Of a stretch of DNA of 64,000 nucleotides, positions 49,372 to 60,776 are shown piece by piece. The notes under the pieces were generated by a model, which worked only from the letters and a program-made list of their open reading frames with translations, had not been told where the DNA came from and did not search any database. Position numbers and translations under genes: made by a program. How positions within the stretch are numbered: position 1 is the first letter of the stretch; the number at the start of each line of letters is the position of its first letter. Source of the DNA: Edolisoma coerulescens (taxonomy: Eukaryota > Chordata > Aves > Passeriformes > Campephagidae); contig VWZW01007677.1 in NCBI GenBank assembly GCA_013397115.1, forward strand, positions 218,990 through 282,989. The letters are read 5' to 3'.

Positions 49372-49958
49372 TGTGCTGGTTTCATCTGGGGTGGAGTTAA
49401 TTTTCTTCACAGTGGCTGGTACATGGTTATGTTTTGGGTTTGTGCTGAACACAGAGTTGATAATATAGTGATGTTTTTGTTATTCCTGAGCAGGGTTTAC
49501 ACAGGGCCAAGGCATTTTCTGCTTTTTGTACTGCCACAGTGGTGAGGATGTTGGGGGTTCATGGGAGGTTGAGAGGAGACACAGCCAGGGCAAGTAACCC
49601 CAACTGACCAAAGGGATATCCCAGACCATATGGCATCATGCTCAGTACATAAAATGGGGGGAAGAAGAAGGAACTGGGGACATTTGGAGTGATGGTGTTT
49701 GTCTTCCCAAGTCGGTGTTACTTGTGATGGGGCCCTGTGCTCCTGGAGATGGCTGAACACCTGCCTGCCCATGGGAAGCAGTGAGTTAATCCCATGTTTT
49801 GCTTTGCTTGTGTGCATGGCTTTTGCTTTCCCTGTTGAACTGTCTGCATCTCCACCCATGAGTTCTCTATCTTTTACCCTTCCTATTGTCTTCCCAATCC
49901 TGATGTTGTGTGAGTGACTCTGTGGGGTTTGGCTGCTGGCTGGGGTACAACCACAAGA
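49372..49958 (+). mobile_element. Solo LTR of an avian ERVL-like endogenous retrovirus
   Basis: The element starts TGTGCTGGTTTCATCTGGGG and ends GGGGTACAACCACAAGA, the layout of a common avian LTR of ~590 bases. The usual terminal CA is mutated to GA. Inside are the box 'CCAAAGGGATATCCCAGACC', a TATA-like 'TACATAAAA' near 49648, and 'CCTGTTGAACTG' near 49832, which corresponds to a lost ATTAAA polyadenylation signal. A 5-bp duplication AGTAT flanks it (49367-49371 and 49959-49963), which supports a real insertion and fits the ERVL group. No gag, pol or env sequence is adjacent, so recombination between two LTRs probably removed the interior. Strand is set by the TATA and polyadenylation order. 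The exact family name is not certain. Confidence 0.88.
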
Positions 49959-52466
49959 AGTATGTACACTTATTTCCCTTCTGCAGACTTGGGGGTTTGC
50001 AACGTGTATGCGTGCTGTTACAGAGAAACATAACTTCCGAAACTTGAGTAGGTATGTTAAGGTTTGATTTTGAGCTTTCTCAGTTAGTTTTGATTTGAAA
50101 GCTCTGCAACAGAATTCCTGAATCAGTTTTAAATCATCAGTAATAGTAGAGGATAACAGAGTGATGTTGTTCTGCAGATACTGCTAGTCTAGTTCTGGCA
50201 CGTGGGAAAGTTCACTGTTGGCTAAATCTAAACAGAGCCTGGAGCCTCGTCGTGTGCTGGTGGTGTGAGGCGGGTAGTTTACAAACATGGTCCTGGCTTG
50301 AGGGCATGTTTCAGTGATAGAAGTGTTTTCTTGCCCTTCCCATATGCCCTGTATCAAAATTCTTTTTTTCCATTGGCAATTCTGCCCTAGACTAATGATG
50401 CTTTATCTCTACCCAGTTGTTGAAATCTAGGCAGGCAAGCAAATGTAGAGAAATGGGAAACACAATAAAGTATTATCTCAACTGATAATCAGAGAAAAAT
50501 TGTTGTTATCTATGGAGAAAATCTAAGCAATAAGTAAGAGTTATTGCATCTTAAATGGATTGTGTTATTTTTTTAATTCACTTGCTTGGTAAAGTACAGA
50601 CATTCACAACTGTGTCTTACATGCCAAATGCTACAGAGTAAGATTGTGGTAGGTCTGTTCTTTCCATCTTTTGCTGAGTATCCAGTTCAGTCTTCACATT
50701 TACAAATTTTTACTGTACAGTCAGTTGTCTGGGATTTTTCTACCTGCTTTTGCCATGCTTTCTCCTTTTTACTGACTAGATCTGTATTTAACTAGTAGAG
50801 TTGACTCTGCAATGTTAACAACCTTCAGAACTGCAATAATTGAACCTGATAATCAATAAATGTTTTGAGATAATATGTATTCCCCAAACAGCCATTACAA
50901 AATGCACTAAATTTTTTTAGCACTCTCTGAAATACCCCTGCTGAGAAGTAAAACGTTCCTGTAATGTACACATTCAGTCTAAGACTACCTAATTAATGGC
51001 TCTAGTGGCTTTAAATGTCATCTTCTCTTAGTCATGATGGAGAAAGGCTATTTGTTTTGAGCACAAAAGGAAACATTTACTGAATGACAAAATAGATATT
51101 CAAAGCAATCCAGAACAAAGACAGTGAACATCATATAATAAAGAAGATGAACATTCATGGTGAATCTTTTAGTATCTGAGTTTGAGATCTATCTTCAGTT
51201 AGATCCCTTGGTGTTCTCATATCAATCAACCAGACAAAAATTGCAAAGTGAAGGGTGTGACTCATGTGCTCACTGGTGTATTCAGCCAAAATTACAGAGC
51301 TGAGCAGATCCCATAATTTCTGGCTTTCCAGCACTGTCTCTGGCTCCCAGCATCACTTCACCATAACCACCCTGCCAAGAATTGCTACATTCAGCAGTCA
51401 CTAAAATGTCATATACCCAGAAACCATTCATCAACCTCAAACTTAGCTTATATAGGCTTTTATTTAAGGCAAGCATCAATCCCATCTCATTTCTGTTGCC
51501 CATATCCCCTTATACATTCACTCTCTAAATTCTGCTGCCATCTGTAGCCAGTGCTTAAGCCACAAATTAATTTGAGCCAAGAAACTTCCTTTGGGAAATA
51601 AAAAAAAATTTCTTTGTTTTTTTCGTGTTAGCTATAATATGAAGAGTCTGTCTTGGAAGATCTACAGAAATAGAAATGGTCTGGGTGTCCAGAGATGGAA
51701 AGGGATGGTGAAAAGTGACTCTTATGAGCAAGAAATACAACAGATGGTTATTACGAGACCTGGTATAACTTATGTCTTTATTCTCATGCATTTTCTATTT
51801 TATATTCATTGTTGTTTTCCCTCCTTGAAATATTACTCTCTCTGTACTGACATCAGTTCTTAAAAATTATGTTTTCATTTGTTAGGATTTTATTGCAGAC
51901 TGCTACAGATCCTCCCCAAGTTGGAGTAAAATATTGCTGTGCCAAGATTTTCAGATTCTCCAAAGAATTTTGCTAATTAATTTATTGCTTACCAAATGCT
52001 GATTTACAGGTCATTTTAGAAACACCTTTTTTATTCATCTTGTAACTATTTAGAAAATAACTATATATTAAAAAAGTATTTGCTTTTGTTGCTGACTACT
52101 ATCTGATGGGACTGCATACGGCCACACTGCAGACATCTCTCTCAGAAGAGTTTTGTGCAAGGCTGAATCCTTCTAAAGACCAAGGAAAACTTTGGGAAAT
52201 CCTATGTTTTCTGGAAGAGAGCAGTTCGCTGCTCTTCACAGGCTGCTGATTCTGGTCATAGCCATAAAAGGCCTAATTACAGCCTTTACTGGAAACCCTG
52301 TAGTATCCTTGGCACCTGCTGCTGCTGCACAGTGAGTATTTTCTTGTTGCACAATGGATCTGTCCTTTTCATTGCTTGACAGTCTTCCTTCTCACACCTT
52401 CAAACAAATACCATTGTTTCCTGGAGAAAGAACATTAAAAGGGTGCTGTAGCATTCACCCTTCCAA
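49959..52466. other. Featureless DNA
   Basis: No recognisable gene or repeat apart from the 5-bp duplication next to the LTR. Confidence 0.45.
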
Positions 52467-52498
52467 ATGACAGAGCTGTCTCTATATAGCTCTGTCAT
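52467..52498. repeat. Perfect 11-bp inverted repeat (hairpin)
   Basis: ATGACAGAGCT (52467-52477) and AGCTCTGTCAT (52488-52498) are exact reverse complements around a 10-base loop. No terminator or RNA gene context is present. Confidence 0.85.
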
Positions 52499-54300
52499 GC
52501 TAGAGGGCTCATTCCAGTATACAAGTACTTCCTCCTAACATAATCAGGAAAGGACAGCTAACACATAATTTCATGTTTTAGGTTGCCAGGTGGTTTTGGC
52601 TCCTTATAAGCTTGGATTGCTTCAAGGACAGCAGCCATTTGTTCCTGATGTTGAGCACTACACTATCTTCCTGTACCATCCCCTCCTATTTTAAAGGGAA
52701 GGGCAAAGGTGAATTCTCAAAGAGAATTACTGATTATTAAATTTTCATTGAACTAAAAAAAATAATCTGCAGGAGTTTAAAGCAACTTGCTGGCACTGTT
52801 TAAAAGTGGGAAAGGTTGCAGTTCTGATCAGATTCAGCCTGATAAGAAAAGTTAATGGAAAATGGTAGGAAATACAATCTAGAAGGTTCTGGAACATATC
52901 AATAATTAGACCAAATCTGCCATCATTTTTAAATCAGAAATTTTTGTGCAAAGTTGCTGGTATTATACTTTGTAGTGAGTTTCAGAGCAACTCACTGACT
53001 TTTCTGAAAACTTTTTTGATCAAATGGTTCAGCTGTGAAAAAGAGAAGGCAGAAGTAAAACCAAAGCTTTGTGAACAGTGTACAATGGTCTTTAGCTTCA
53101 AATTCAGCTCTGGGTCCAACTTTTGAATTCCTGAGAGTCTCTTTGAATCCAGGCTTTTGGTTTAGGGGCACAAAGTAGTTCTAGCAGTTTTTTGCAGGCC
53201 TAATTAGGAGCATAATTTCTTTACGAAAGAGGAATAGCAAGTTGGTTTTTTCTCTATTTATTTTATAAGAAAATCCTATGTCCTATGGGGCAAACCAAAG
53301 CTAAGTTTAGATGCTGTCTACACCAATGGACAGGTGTAATCACCACTATTCAGATCAAACACTTTTCGTGGCACATAGAGAGAGAGTATGCACACAGACA
53401 TTATTCTGTTTTGGTGTCCAGACCTAGGAAGAGTGGATATCTGGGGTTATGAATTTATTTACATAATTAATGGAAGACCTTTATTTTTGTCTCCAGTGAG
53501 TTTGCATGTAGTCCTGTTAGGAAAAATTACTAATTCAAAGACTGCATCTCACAGTCCTTGGGCACACACATGCCAACTCCGAGTTGGGAACGTAACTTTC
53601 TTCTCTTGATCACTCAGTGAAATACCTTGCTTGACCTCAGAAAGCGTTGTAAAATTTATTTCTTGTGAAGGTTCAAAAGTGGGACTACAGTGCTGGATGT
53701 TTCTTGTATTAATGTTAATAAATTGTTTGTGAGGTCTTCATTAAAGCTTGTCTGTTCTTTTTTTCCTGTTTGAGGGCTTCTGCTCATTGCTGGATTGCCT
53801 GCTGATGCCAGTCTCAGTTCTGTGAAGTATATTTCATTTGCACATGCAAGTGTCTGGGTTTAAACATGTTAACAGGAAACATATCATATAACGGACATTG
53901 TAGGAAGAAAAGCTCCTCAATTGTGTTTTTCCACAAGAAGAAAGAGTGTTGGTTTATTATGTTTAAGTTTAGTTGGGTTATCCATATAGTAAAATTACAT
54001 CTGTATTGTAAATTAAGAAACCTGGAAATGGTTACTTCTTTTCCATTTGCCATGCATTTTCCTACTAGCAGAGTGTCCTAGGCCCTGCAGTTTATTCCTC
54101 ATGCAGGGGCACCAGCTTTCACAACACATTTGCACTATATTTCCCCATAATTTCACACATTCTGGCCACCTAACAGTTCTCCATTATTGTAAGTTTTTTG
54201 TTTCCACAAGCCCTACTGTTTCTGGGATGCTCAAGATTTCTGAGCAGACGTTTTGATCAAGCAACAGGAGTGTTGTTTCTAGACAGTTCTTGCTATCTCT
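52499..54300. other. Featureless DNA
   Basis: Nothing is recognisable. Confidence 0.45.
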
Positions 54301-54336
54301 GCCCCCCTTTTTCCCCCTTTTTTCCTTTTTTTCCTC
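54301..54336. repeat. C/T-rich tract
   Basis: Alternating runs of C and T over ~36 bases, a polypyrimidine low-complexity tract. Confidence 0.8.
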
Positions 54337-56139
54337 GAGGGAACCCAAATTTTAAGGTGCAAAATGTTTCTAAGAGTTTAGTAAGAGACATATCAATCTC
54401 CTATTTTCTTCAATTCTTTCTTTTTTATTTAGTTTTGTCCATAGTGGCAGGGGAAGCATTACTGATCTGGATTCAGTTTTAATTAACAGTCACAAACTAT
54501 AAGATTTTACAAGCAAGCACTATTTGTTCCTGCAGGCTTGTGCTTTTTCATAGTTGGAATTTGCCATTTTGGTTAATTAATGCTTTTCACTTTTCACTTG
54601 AAATAGGAAATGAAATGAAAGAAACTATGATCATGGAAGTTTTGGCCAGCAGCAGAAACAGTATGCCCAGGGGCTTCAAATGTGCGTGTCTTCTCTCCAA
54701 TATAAAAGAAAAAAAAATCAGGCCAAAGCAAGCCAAAGAATTTTGAGCTAAGTCTGAAAGAGTACTTAAACTTCTGGATATGAGTCTGAGCCTATGGCCA
54801 TTTTCAATTTGGTCATTTCTATGGCTATGTGCCCAAAATATTTATTGATAGTAGCATGTCTTTTGTGTTCAGCTTTTGTTCTGTTTCCTAGCTAATTGAT
54901 TATTTCATGGAATTTAGTAACTGATTGATCAAAGGAAAAAGAGCAATAGAGTTTCCTTCATGTTTACTTCCTTGACCTAATACCCGAAGTTTACTCTTTG
55001 TTCTGAAAAAGTTCCAGATGTTAAAAGGGAAGAGGGTACTCCTTTCCAGATATGAACTACTTTAATACAGTAAGAGGAGCAGCAGCATGTTTTGGATACG
55101 TACTGCATGATTCAGGGAGGTTTGAAAATCTTAATATTGAAGTCCAAGTGACAGTAATCAACAAAGCAGTAGGAATGCAAAGCCCAGAGATGGTACAAGC
55201 ACAATACAGAATCCATAGAACAAACACTGGTTTTGGCATAAATGAGTTGTGAGTCTGATTGTAAATAATCTAAAATGAACTTACAAAATACTTTGTATTT
55301 GTATGCGGCTTTATGTGGAAGGATTCTGCTGGGCATTGGCTCAGTCAGTACTGAAATGCATTTCTCCTTGGGCTAGAAAGCAAGAGCTGTTCTGATGAAA
55401 AGCAGTACAGAGATGTTTGCTCCTGGCACTGGAGAAATGGTACCAGTCACTCCTTTCTCAATACGGGCCACATCAATCCCAAGCACTGAGTACTCATTTC
55501 CCTAGTGAAAAATGGCAGCTTGGGAACGCAGTGCATTTAGCACGTTTGGGATATAATACTGAGTCACCAACATTGCTTTCTGTAGTTTGTTGGAATTTAC
55601 AACATTTTTGTTATAAATTCAGGGTGGGGGAGGAGGGGGGGAGTGTTATACCCCTGAGAAGTGTGGTACCAAATGACAGTATGATCTGTTAGAGCATGCT
55701 ATTGTACTGAGAAAGTAATGTAGTGCTACAAATAAGTTGTACAAGAAATAATACGGTTAAGTTTTGAATTGGAGTTTTGCAATTATTACTTTTCATCTCC
55801 TTAAAAGGATTATGTTCTTGACTCTTGAGCTGATGGGCTGAAGTGAAATCATAAAACCAGATACAAAATTTACATGTGGCTAATTTTTTCTATGTGGAAA
55901 AAAAAGGGAGATAATTGTACTCATGGGCTGGAAAACCTGATGGAGGAGAAAAAGGAAAGTTACTGCCAAGTAGGTACCTGCTGGTCAGATAAGAATGATC
56001 CCACCCCTCAGTTATAATGCTTGCTACTACAAACTCTTCAGACCACCCTTTTAGTTGATTTGATTTACGTGATTGAATATAGCTAGAATTGGGCTTGAAA
56101 GACAACTAAGTATCTCTAGGCAACTTCTGAGTATGTCAA
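54337..56139. other. Featureless DNA
   Basis: Short frames on both strands at 55052-55336 overlap each other and have no known motif. A G-rich run lies at 55622-55640. Confidence 0.45.
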
Positions 56140-57130
56140 CAGAGCCTGGGCTAGGAGGCCTAGTTTCCTCCTTCCCTGGAGGCTGAATTGTTTGCCAGAG
56201 ACTTGTCTACTTGCCCCACCCCTGTTTCCACCCCAGCCTCCTACACACACATCTGCAAGAGGAGTAGGCAGCCATCACTGGGAGCTCAAGGAGCTTGCTC
56301 CTGGCAGTGGTCTTGATGTGGAACTGCTCTTGGAGATGAAATTTCCCATTCTATGCCCTGCACATATGGAGAGGGGAGAGGCCTGCCTGCCTTGCCAGGT
56401 CTTGCCTTGCCTATGTCCTCTGTTCTGTTTCCTTCACCACCCAGTCCCTTGTCCTTTCTCCAGTACATATATGGTGGGTGGCCATGGGGCCTTCCTGCTT
56501 CTGGCTCTCTGGAAGGGAAGAATTCCTTTGTTCCATTTCTGCTATATGGAAACCGAGGTCCAGAGACTACAGGTGGTTAGGGTGATGTGGGAGGCCCAGA
56601 CAGAGATAAGACCCTGCTTCTGTCTGCTCTGCTTCTGTTCCTGCCAGTGGCAAGTAGCTTCATGGCCTTTTTGTAAGGGGTGAGGATTCACATATGCCAT
56701 GTGCAGAGAAAACCAATTTCAGCCTCTGAATCCTATAAACTGTGTAACAGATAATGTGTTTCTGAACTTGTGGTGAGGACAAATTTGTCGTCCATGCAGG
56801 AGGGACTTGGAGGACAGTGAGTGGGGCAGGGAGCTGTGCACCCAGGAGCACATTCCTTGTCAGGCAGGGGCTCCTTTGCTGGGAATGGAAATGGTGGAAG
56901 AGTGTTTTGTCGTGCTGGCATAAGGCATTCACCTTGAAGGCAATGGGTCTTTAGGGGACCCAGTTCCCCTGAGGCAGGAGGGAGAAATACTTCAGAGCCT
57001 GGGAGAGGACTGTGAGCTCTGTCCAGGCACCCGGAAAACTGGGGCATGTAGAGCAACAGCAGCCAGCACCAGGCATCTGCCCTTGTCTAGACATCACTTT
57101 CACAGAGGCAACCCACAACAGCTTCATGAA
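56140..57130. other. GC-richer patch of unknown origin
   Basis: About 1 kb is richer in G and C than its surroundings but low in CpG. It contains the longest open frame in the window (163 codons, 56192-56683 plus), overlapped by open frames on both strands. The product has Pro/Cys/Leu-rich composition and no domain. This is the pattern of stop-poor non-coding DNA. It does not look like a CpG island promoter. Confidence 0.4.
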
Positions 57131-60038
57131 ACTCCCTCTTCTCCACCAGTACCTTGGAAATTAAGGTGACACCCTGTGTTTTCTTCCGCAACATATTTTC
57201 CAGGTCTACTTTTATATCCTTCCAGTCCCTTGGGAGCTTCTCTTTCTGTCTGCATACATTATTCCCACTAATTAATGAAGGCTTCCACTTTGGTGTATCT
57301 TCCTTTTCATTTCTGATGGATGCACTGTTCCCTGAAAAACCTGCCTATGATGTTCTAGAGAGAATCGTACGGGCATATTAGGGGTTCTATCTTTTCACTA
57401 GTAAAGTGAAGTAAAGTAAAAATGTGCTATCACTAGTGTGCCAATTTTATTTGTATTATAGCACCTCAGCCTTGTAATTAGGTAAATTGTGCTGAATTCA
57501 GTGATTTAAACTCAAACGTTTATTCAGTAGCTTTGATTTACCCTCTTAATCATTTACTTGTTTGCAAGAATTACCAGTTCTGCATCCACCTGGAGCTTTT
57601 ATTTTATTACACTTTGTGATCTAAAATTCTTCTAAAAGAAAAATCCTCAAGGTTGACAAGGACTAGGATTGACAGAACTGTGGCTCTTTGAAATCCCTGT
57701 TGTCCATTTAAATTTTAATGTTTCTATCATTTGTTCCTCAGTGTAAATTAACAGCCATGGCAGTGTGTTGGGTTTCTTTTCTGAAGTCAAGACTTTAAAT
57801 TTAATTCAATAGCCTAGATTTACAGCTATTCTATATTTCACAAGGCAGAATCAATAATGTGACTGAAGTGAAGAAGATAAAAATTTATGGTATCTTGCAA
57901 TTTAATGGTTGAAAAGATGCAATTGGAGAGATCATAAATTGTGAAGGAGTTTATGCTTCATTGCTCCTGATTCAGTGCTTGCTGTTAGAACTTGATTTGT
58001 GACTATTCACAAGGTGTGATTAATGGTGTGATCGATGCTTGCTTCAGTGCAGTAAAGCAGTTGTAATGCTCTTCATTAGAATAAATAAAATAAATTGACT
58101 GAGGCTTTATAAAAACTGTGTAACATTTAAAATCTAAAATGTCAATTTTTTTTTCCTGTTACAATTTAGGTTTCTTCAGGCAGTTTCCACCTACATCACA
58201 TCAGTCATTGTCATTCTTTTTGGATATTATAGAAATCCATGTGGGTTTGGGTTAGCTTTATGCAAAGCTCAGTGAAGGGGAAAAAAAAAAAAAGACTTGA
58301 ATAGGGCTGACTAGAGACTAAGATTTCTCATGGCTGTGTTTTGCCATCCTGGAAAAGTACATGTATTCTCCTTTAGCACATGTAAGTTTAAAGCAATCAA
58401 GGCAGAAAATGAATCTTCCATATACAGCTCTACTAAAACCAATAAATATTAATAATGTTCATTGTTTTTAAATGGGATGGATGTATGATTGGTCCCCTAG
58501 CAGAGACAATGAAGATAAACAGTCCTTTTTGAATGGTGTTTTTTTGGTTTAAGGATGTTCATTACGTAATCCAAAGCTATCCCACAGTATGCTCTAAAAC
58601 ATACAGGGGAATATGAGAAAACTGCAACAGCCATGAAAGGCAGTAGAATGTAATGGTTTTGATGTTGCCATTTAAAGAATTGGGCTCCAGGAGATACAAA
58701 CAAGAAATAGGGTAGAGGACGCCCTAGGATGCCTTGTGCATGTTATTTAAATCCCCTGCAGTATATGGATAATTTTGAAGTTTTGAAAGTATAAACATGC
58801 TGTGTAAAACCTGGGGAGTGAAGAAATTGTAGCATGAAACTTAGGGAAGGAAAATTCTACTGTGGCTTGAATCTAGAGCTCTTTCATTTACTTTTGTTTG
58901 CCGTTTAGAGAGATAAGCCTGTAACTAGCTGGAAAAGTTTATCAGGTTTCCACTGCGCTTCCTTACTCTGATTTTCTTTGTTGTCCTTTGTTATGATGCG
59001 TGTAGAGATTGCAGGGTTTTGTTTGATTTTAAGAGGAACTATAGGTAAATCTAAAGTTACTAGACAACAAAGCACCATTTTAACAACAGCAATGAACTAA
59101 ATATTTCCTATAATTTTTGTATCTTAAAAAATGCTGTAGCAACTCCAGGCACCAAAGATCATGCATTTTCTGATTGGAATTGCAAAGAGAATGAAAAATG
59201 TAAGGAAACTACAAACATTTTTGAAACATATAGCTATGTCAAATTAATGCTTCTATTATTGTACATGGTATTTACAGACTAGCAGTTGTAACTTCACCAA
59301 AAAAAAAATCTTAAAATAGATCATACTCTGTCTGTCAGCAGTCTGGCAGAAATTTGGATATTAACTACAACACGTTCTGACAATAAACACATGGTAAAAT
59401 GTGTGAGACTATAATGTAAGTAGCAAAGCTTTATTTTGTAGATGATTTTTTGCTCCCTCACTGTCAATTGAAAAGCCAATAATTCACACACACATGTGAG
59501 TTTCTGTGAGTCATAAAAACTGAGCTTGGTAAGAGCAGACACAATGTAGCTGCAGCCATAGACCCCAGAGCATTGTAGCTGAAAGATCCCAAGAGCCACA
59601 GTGCTGTAGTGGGCACAGAGGCGTAGTTATATGCTGCAGTCATGGTTACTTGACCAGCTGAGTTTGCCTCTATCCAACAACTATGCAAAAATGTAGGGCC
59701 ACGGGGAAATTTGAAGCTCTAGTTGTGTGTAACAAAACAGAAGGTTGACTCAACCCAAAACTCCACCAACTGTGTGGCACGAAGAATACCTGTGTCCCCA
59801 CTTCGTTTGGTTTGATTGTGGTTTTTTTCTCTGGAACTGACATATCCATTATGATAATTTGGGAAGAAGCAATAGCACGGAACCCTTAGAACTTGTTGTT
59901 TTACTTTATCATTACCAAAATGCATCATCAGTCTTGTTTTATAGAAAAGACGAGTGAAGCATTGAACAATTTCTCCAATATTGTATGCCAAATTTGCTGC
60001 AGTGTACTTTCCACCATCTCTTTAGACCTGTACCAAGT
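57131..60038. other. Featureless AT-rich DNA
   Basis: No gene or repeat is recognisable. A 12-15 base A run occurs at ~58279. Confidence 0.45.
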
Positions 60039-60159
60039 TCACAGAATCACAGAATATGCTGAGTTGAAAGGGACCCATCAGGATCATCCAGTCCAACCCT
60101 TGGCCCTGCACAGGATGTCCTAAGAATCATCATGTGCCTGAGAGGGCTTTTGAGTTCCT
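60039..60159 (-). mobile_element. CR1 LINE 3' tail fragment
   Basis: It starts with the inverted tail TCACAGAATCACAGAATATG, then 'CTGAGTTGAAAGGGACCCAT', 'CAGGATCATCCAGTCCAACC', 'CTTGGCCCTGCACAGGATG', 'ATCATCATGTGCCTGAGAG' and a shortened 'CTTTTGAGTTC'. It is the best-preserved short tail here and belongs to the same subfamily as at 43.0 kb. Confidence 0.92.
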
Positions 60160-60752
60160 CTTTTCAATAGAGAAAGCCACACCCATTTATAGAGAGTGCC
60201 AGAAAAGATGCTATAATAGGATTTCATTTGGGACTTATTGCTTACTTTCCACTATTAAAAAAAATCAGTTTCTGTTAAGTAGCTGTGTTTTCAGCTATTT
60301 AGGCAGTTTGCAGGTATATTCAGCCAGAAACACATGGGCAGTATATAATGAGAAGATTTTGTTATTAGGCTGATGAACGATCATTTCATCCTATTTCTTC
60401 AAATGTGACGTGCAGTAAGGAAATGGCTCAGACCAGGCCAGGTACTGAAAGCAATATGACAATACTGAAGAAGCAGAACATTACAGTGCAAGGGTTTTGG
60501 GAGGGCTGAGGCATTGCACCATAACTGCTTGTTGTATTTAATCTAACCTTTTCAGAAAGAGCTGCACTCTATGCTGTGCTGGATAGAGACAGTCTCAGCT
60601 GGCTCCACCAACACTGGGGGTTTCACCTGTCAGAGGAAGTTTTTGTAAAAGAGGAGAGGGTTTAAACTGAAATAGCTCTTCCACACTGCCCTTCACAATG
60701 GACTTTTCTTTTTCTTTTTTTCCCCCCAGTAAATGCCTTGCTGCAGTCTGAC
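60160..60752. other. Featureless DNA
   Basis: Nothing is recognisable except a T/C run before 60728. Confidence 0.45.
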
Positions 60753-60776
60753 TTAGTCCACTTCAAAGTGGACTAA
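60753..60776. repeat. Perfect 11-bp palindrome
   Basis: TTAGTCCACTT and AAGTGGACTAA are exact reverse complements separated only by CA. The near-zero loop makes it a cruciform-type palindrome or a two-fold protein-binding site rather than an RNA hairpin. Confidence 0.85.

Noticed and set aside
56192..56683. 163-codon open frame, the longest in the window
   Set aside because: It lies in a GC-richer patch where stops are rare. Frames on both strands overlap it, the composition is Pro/Cys/Leu-rich and no domain, signal or splice structure supports it.
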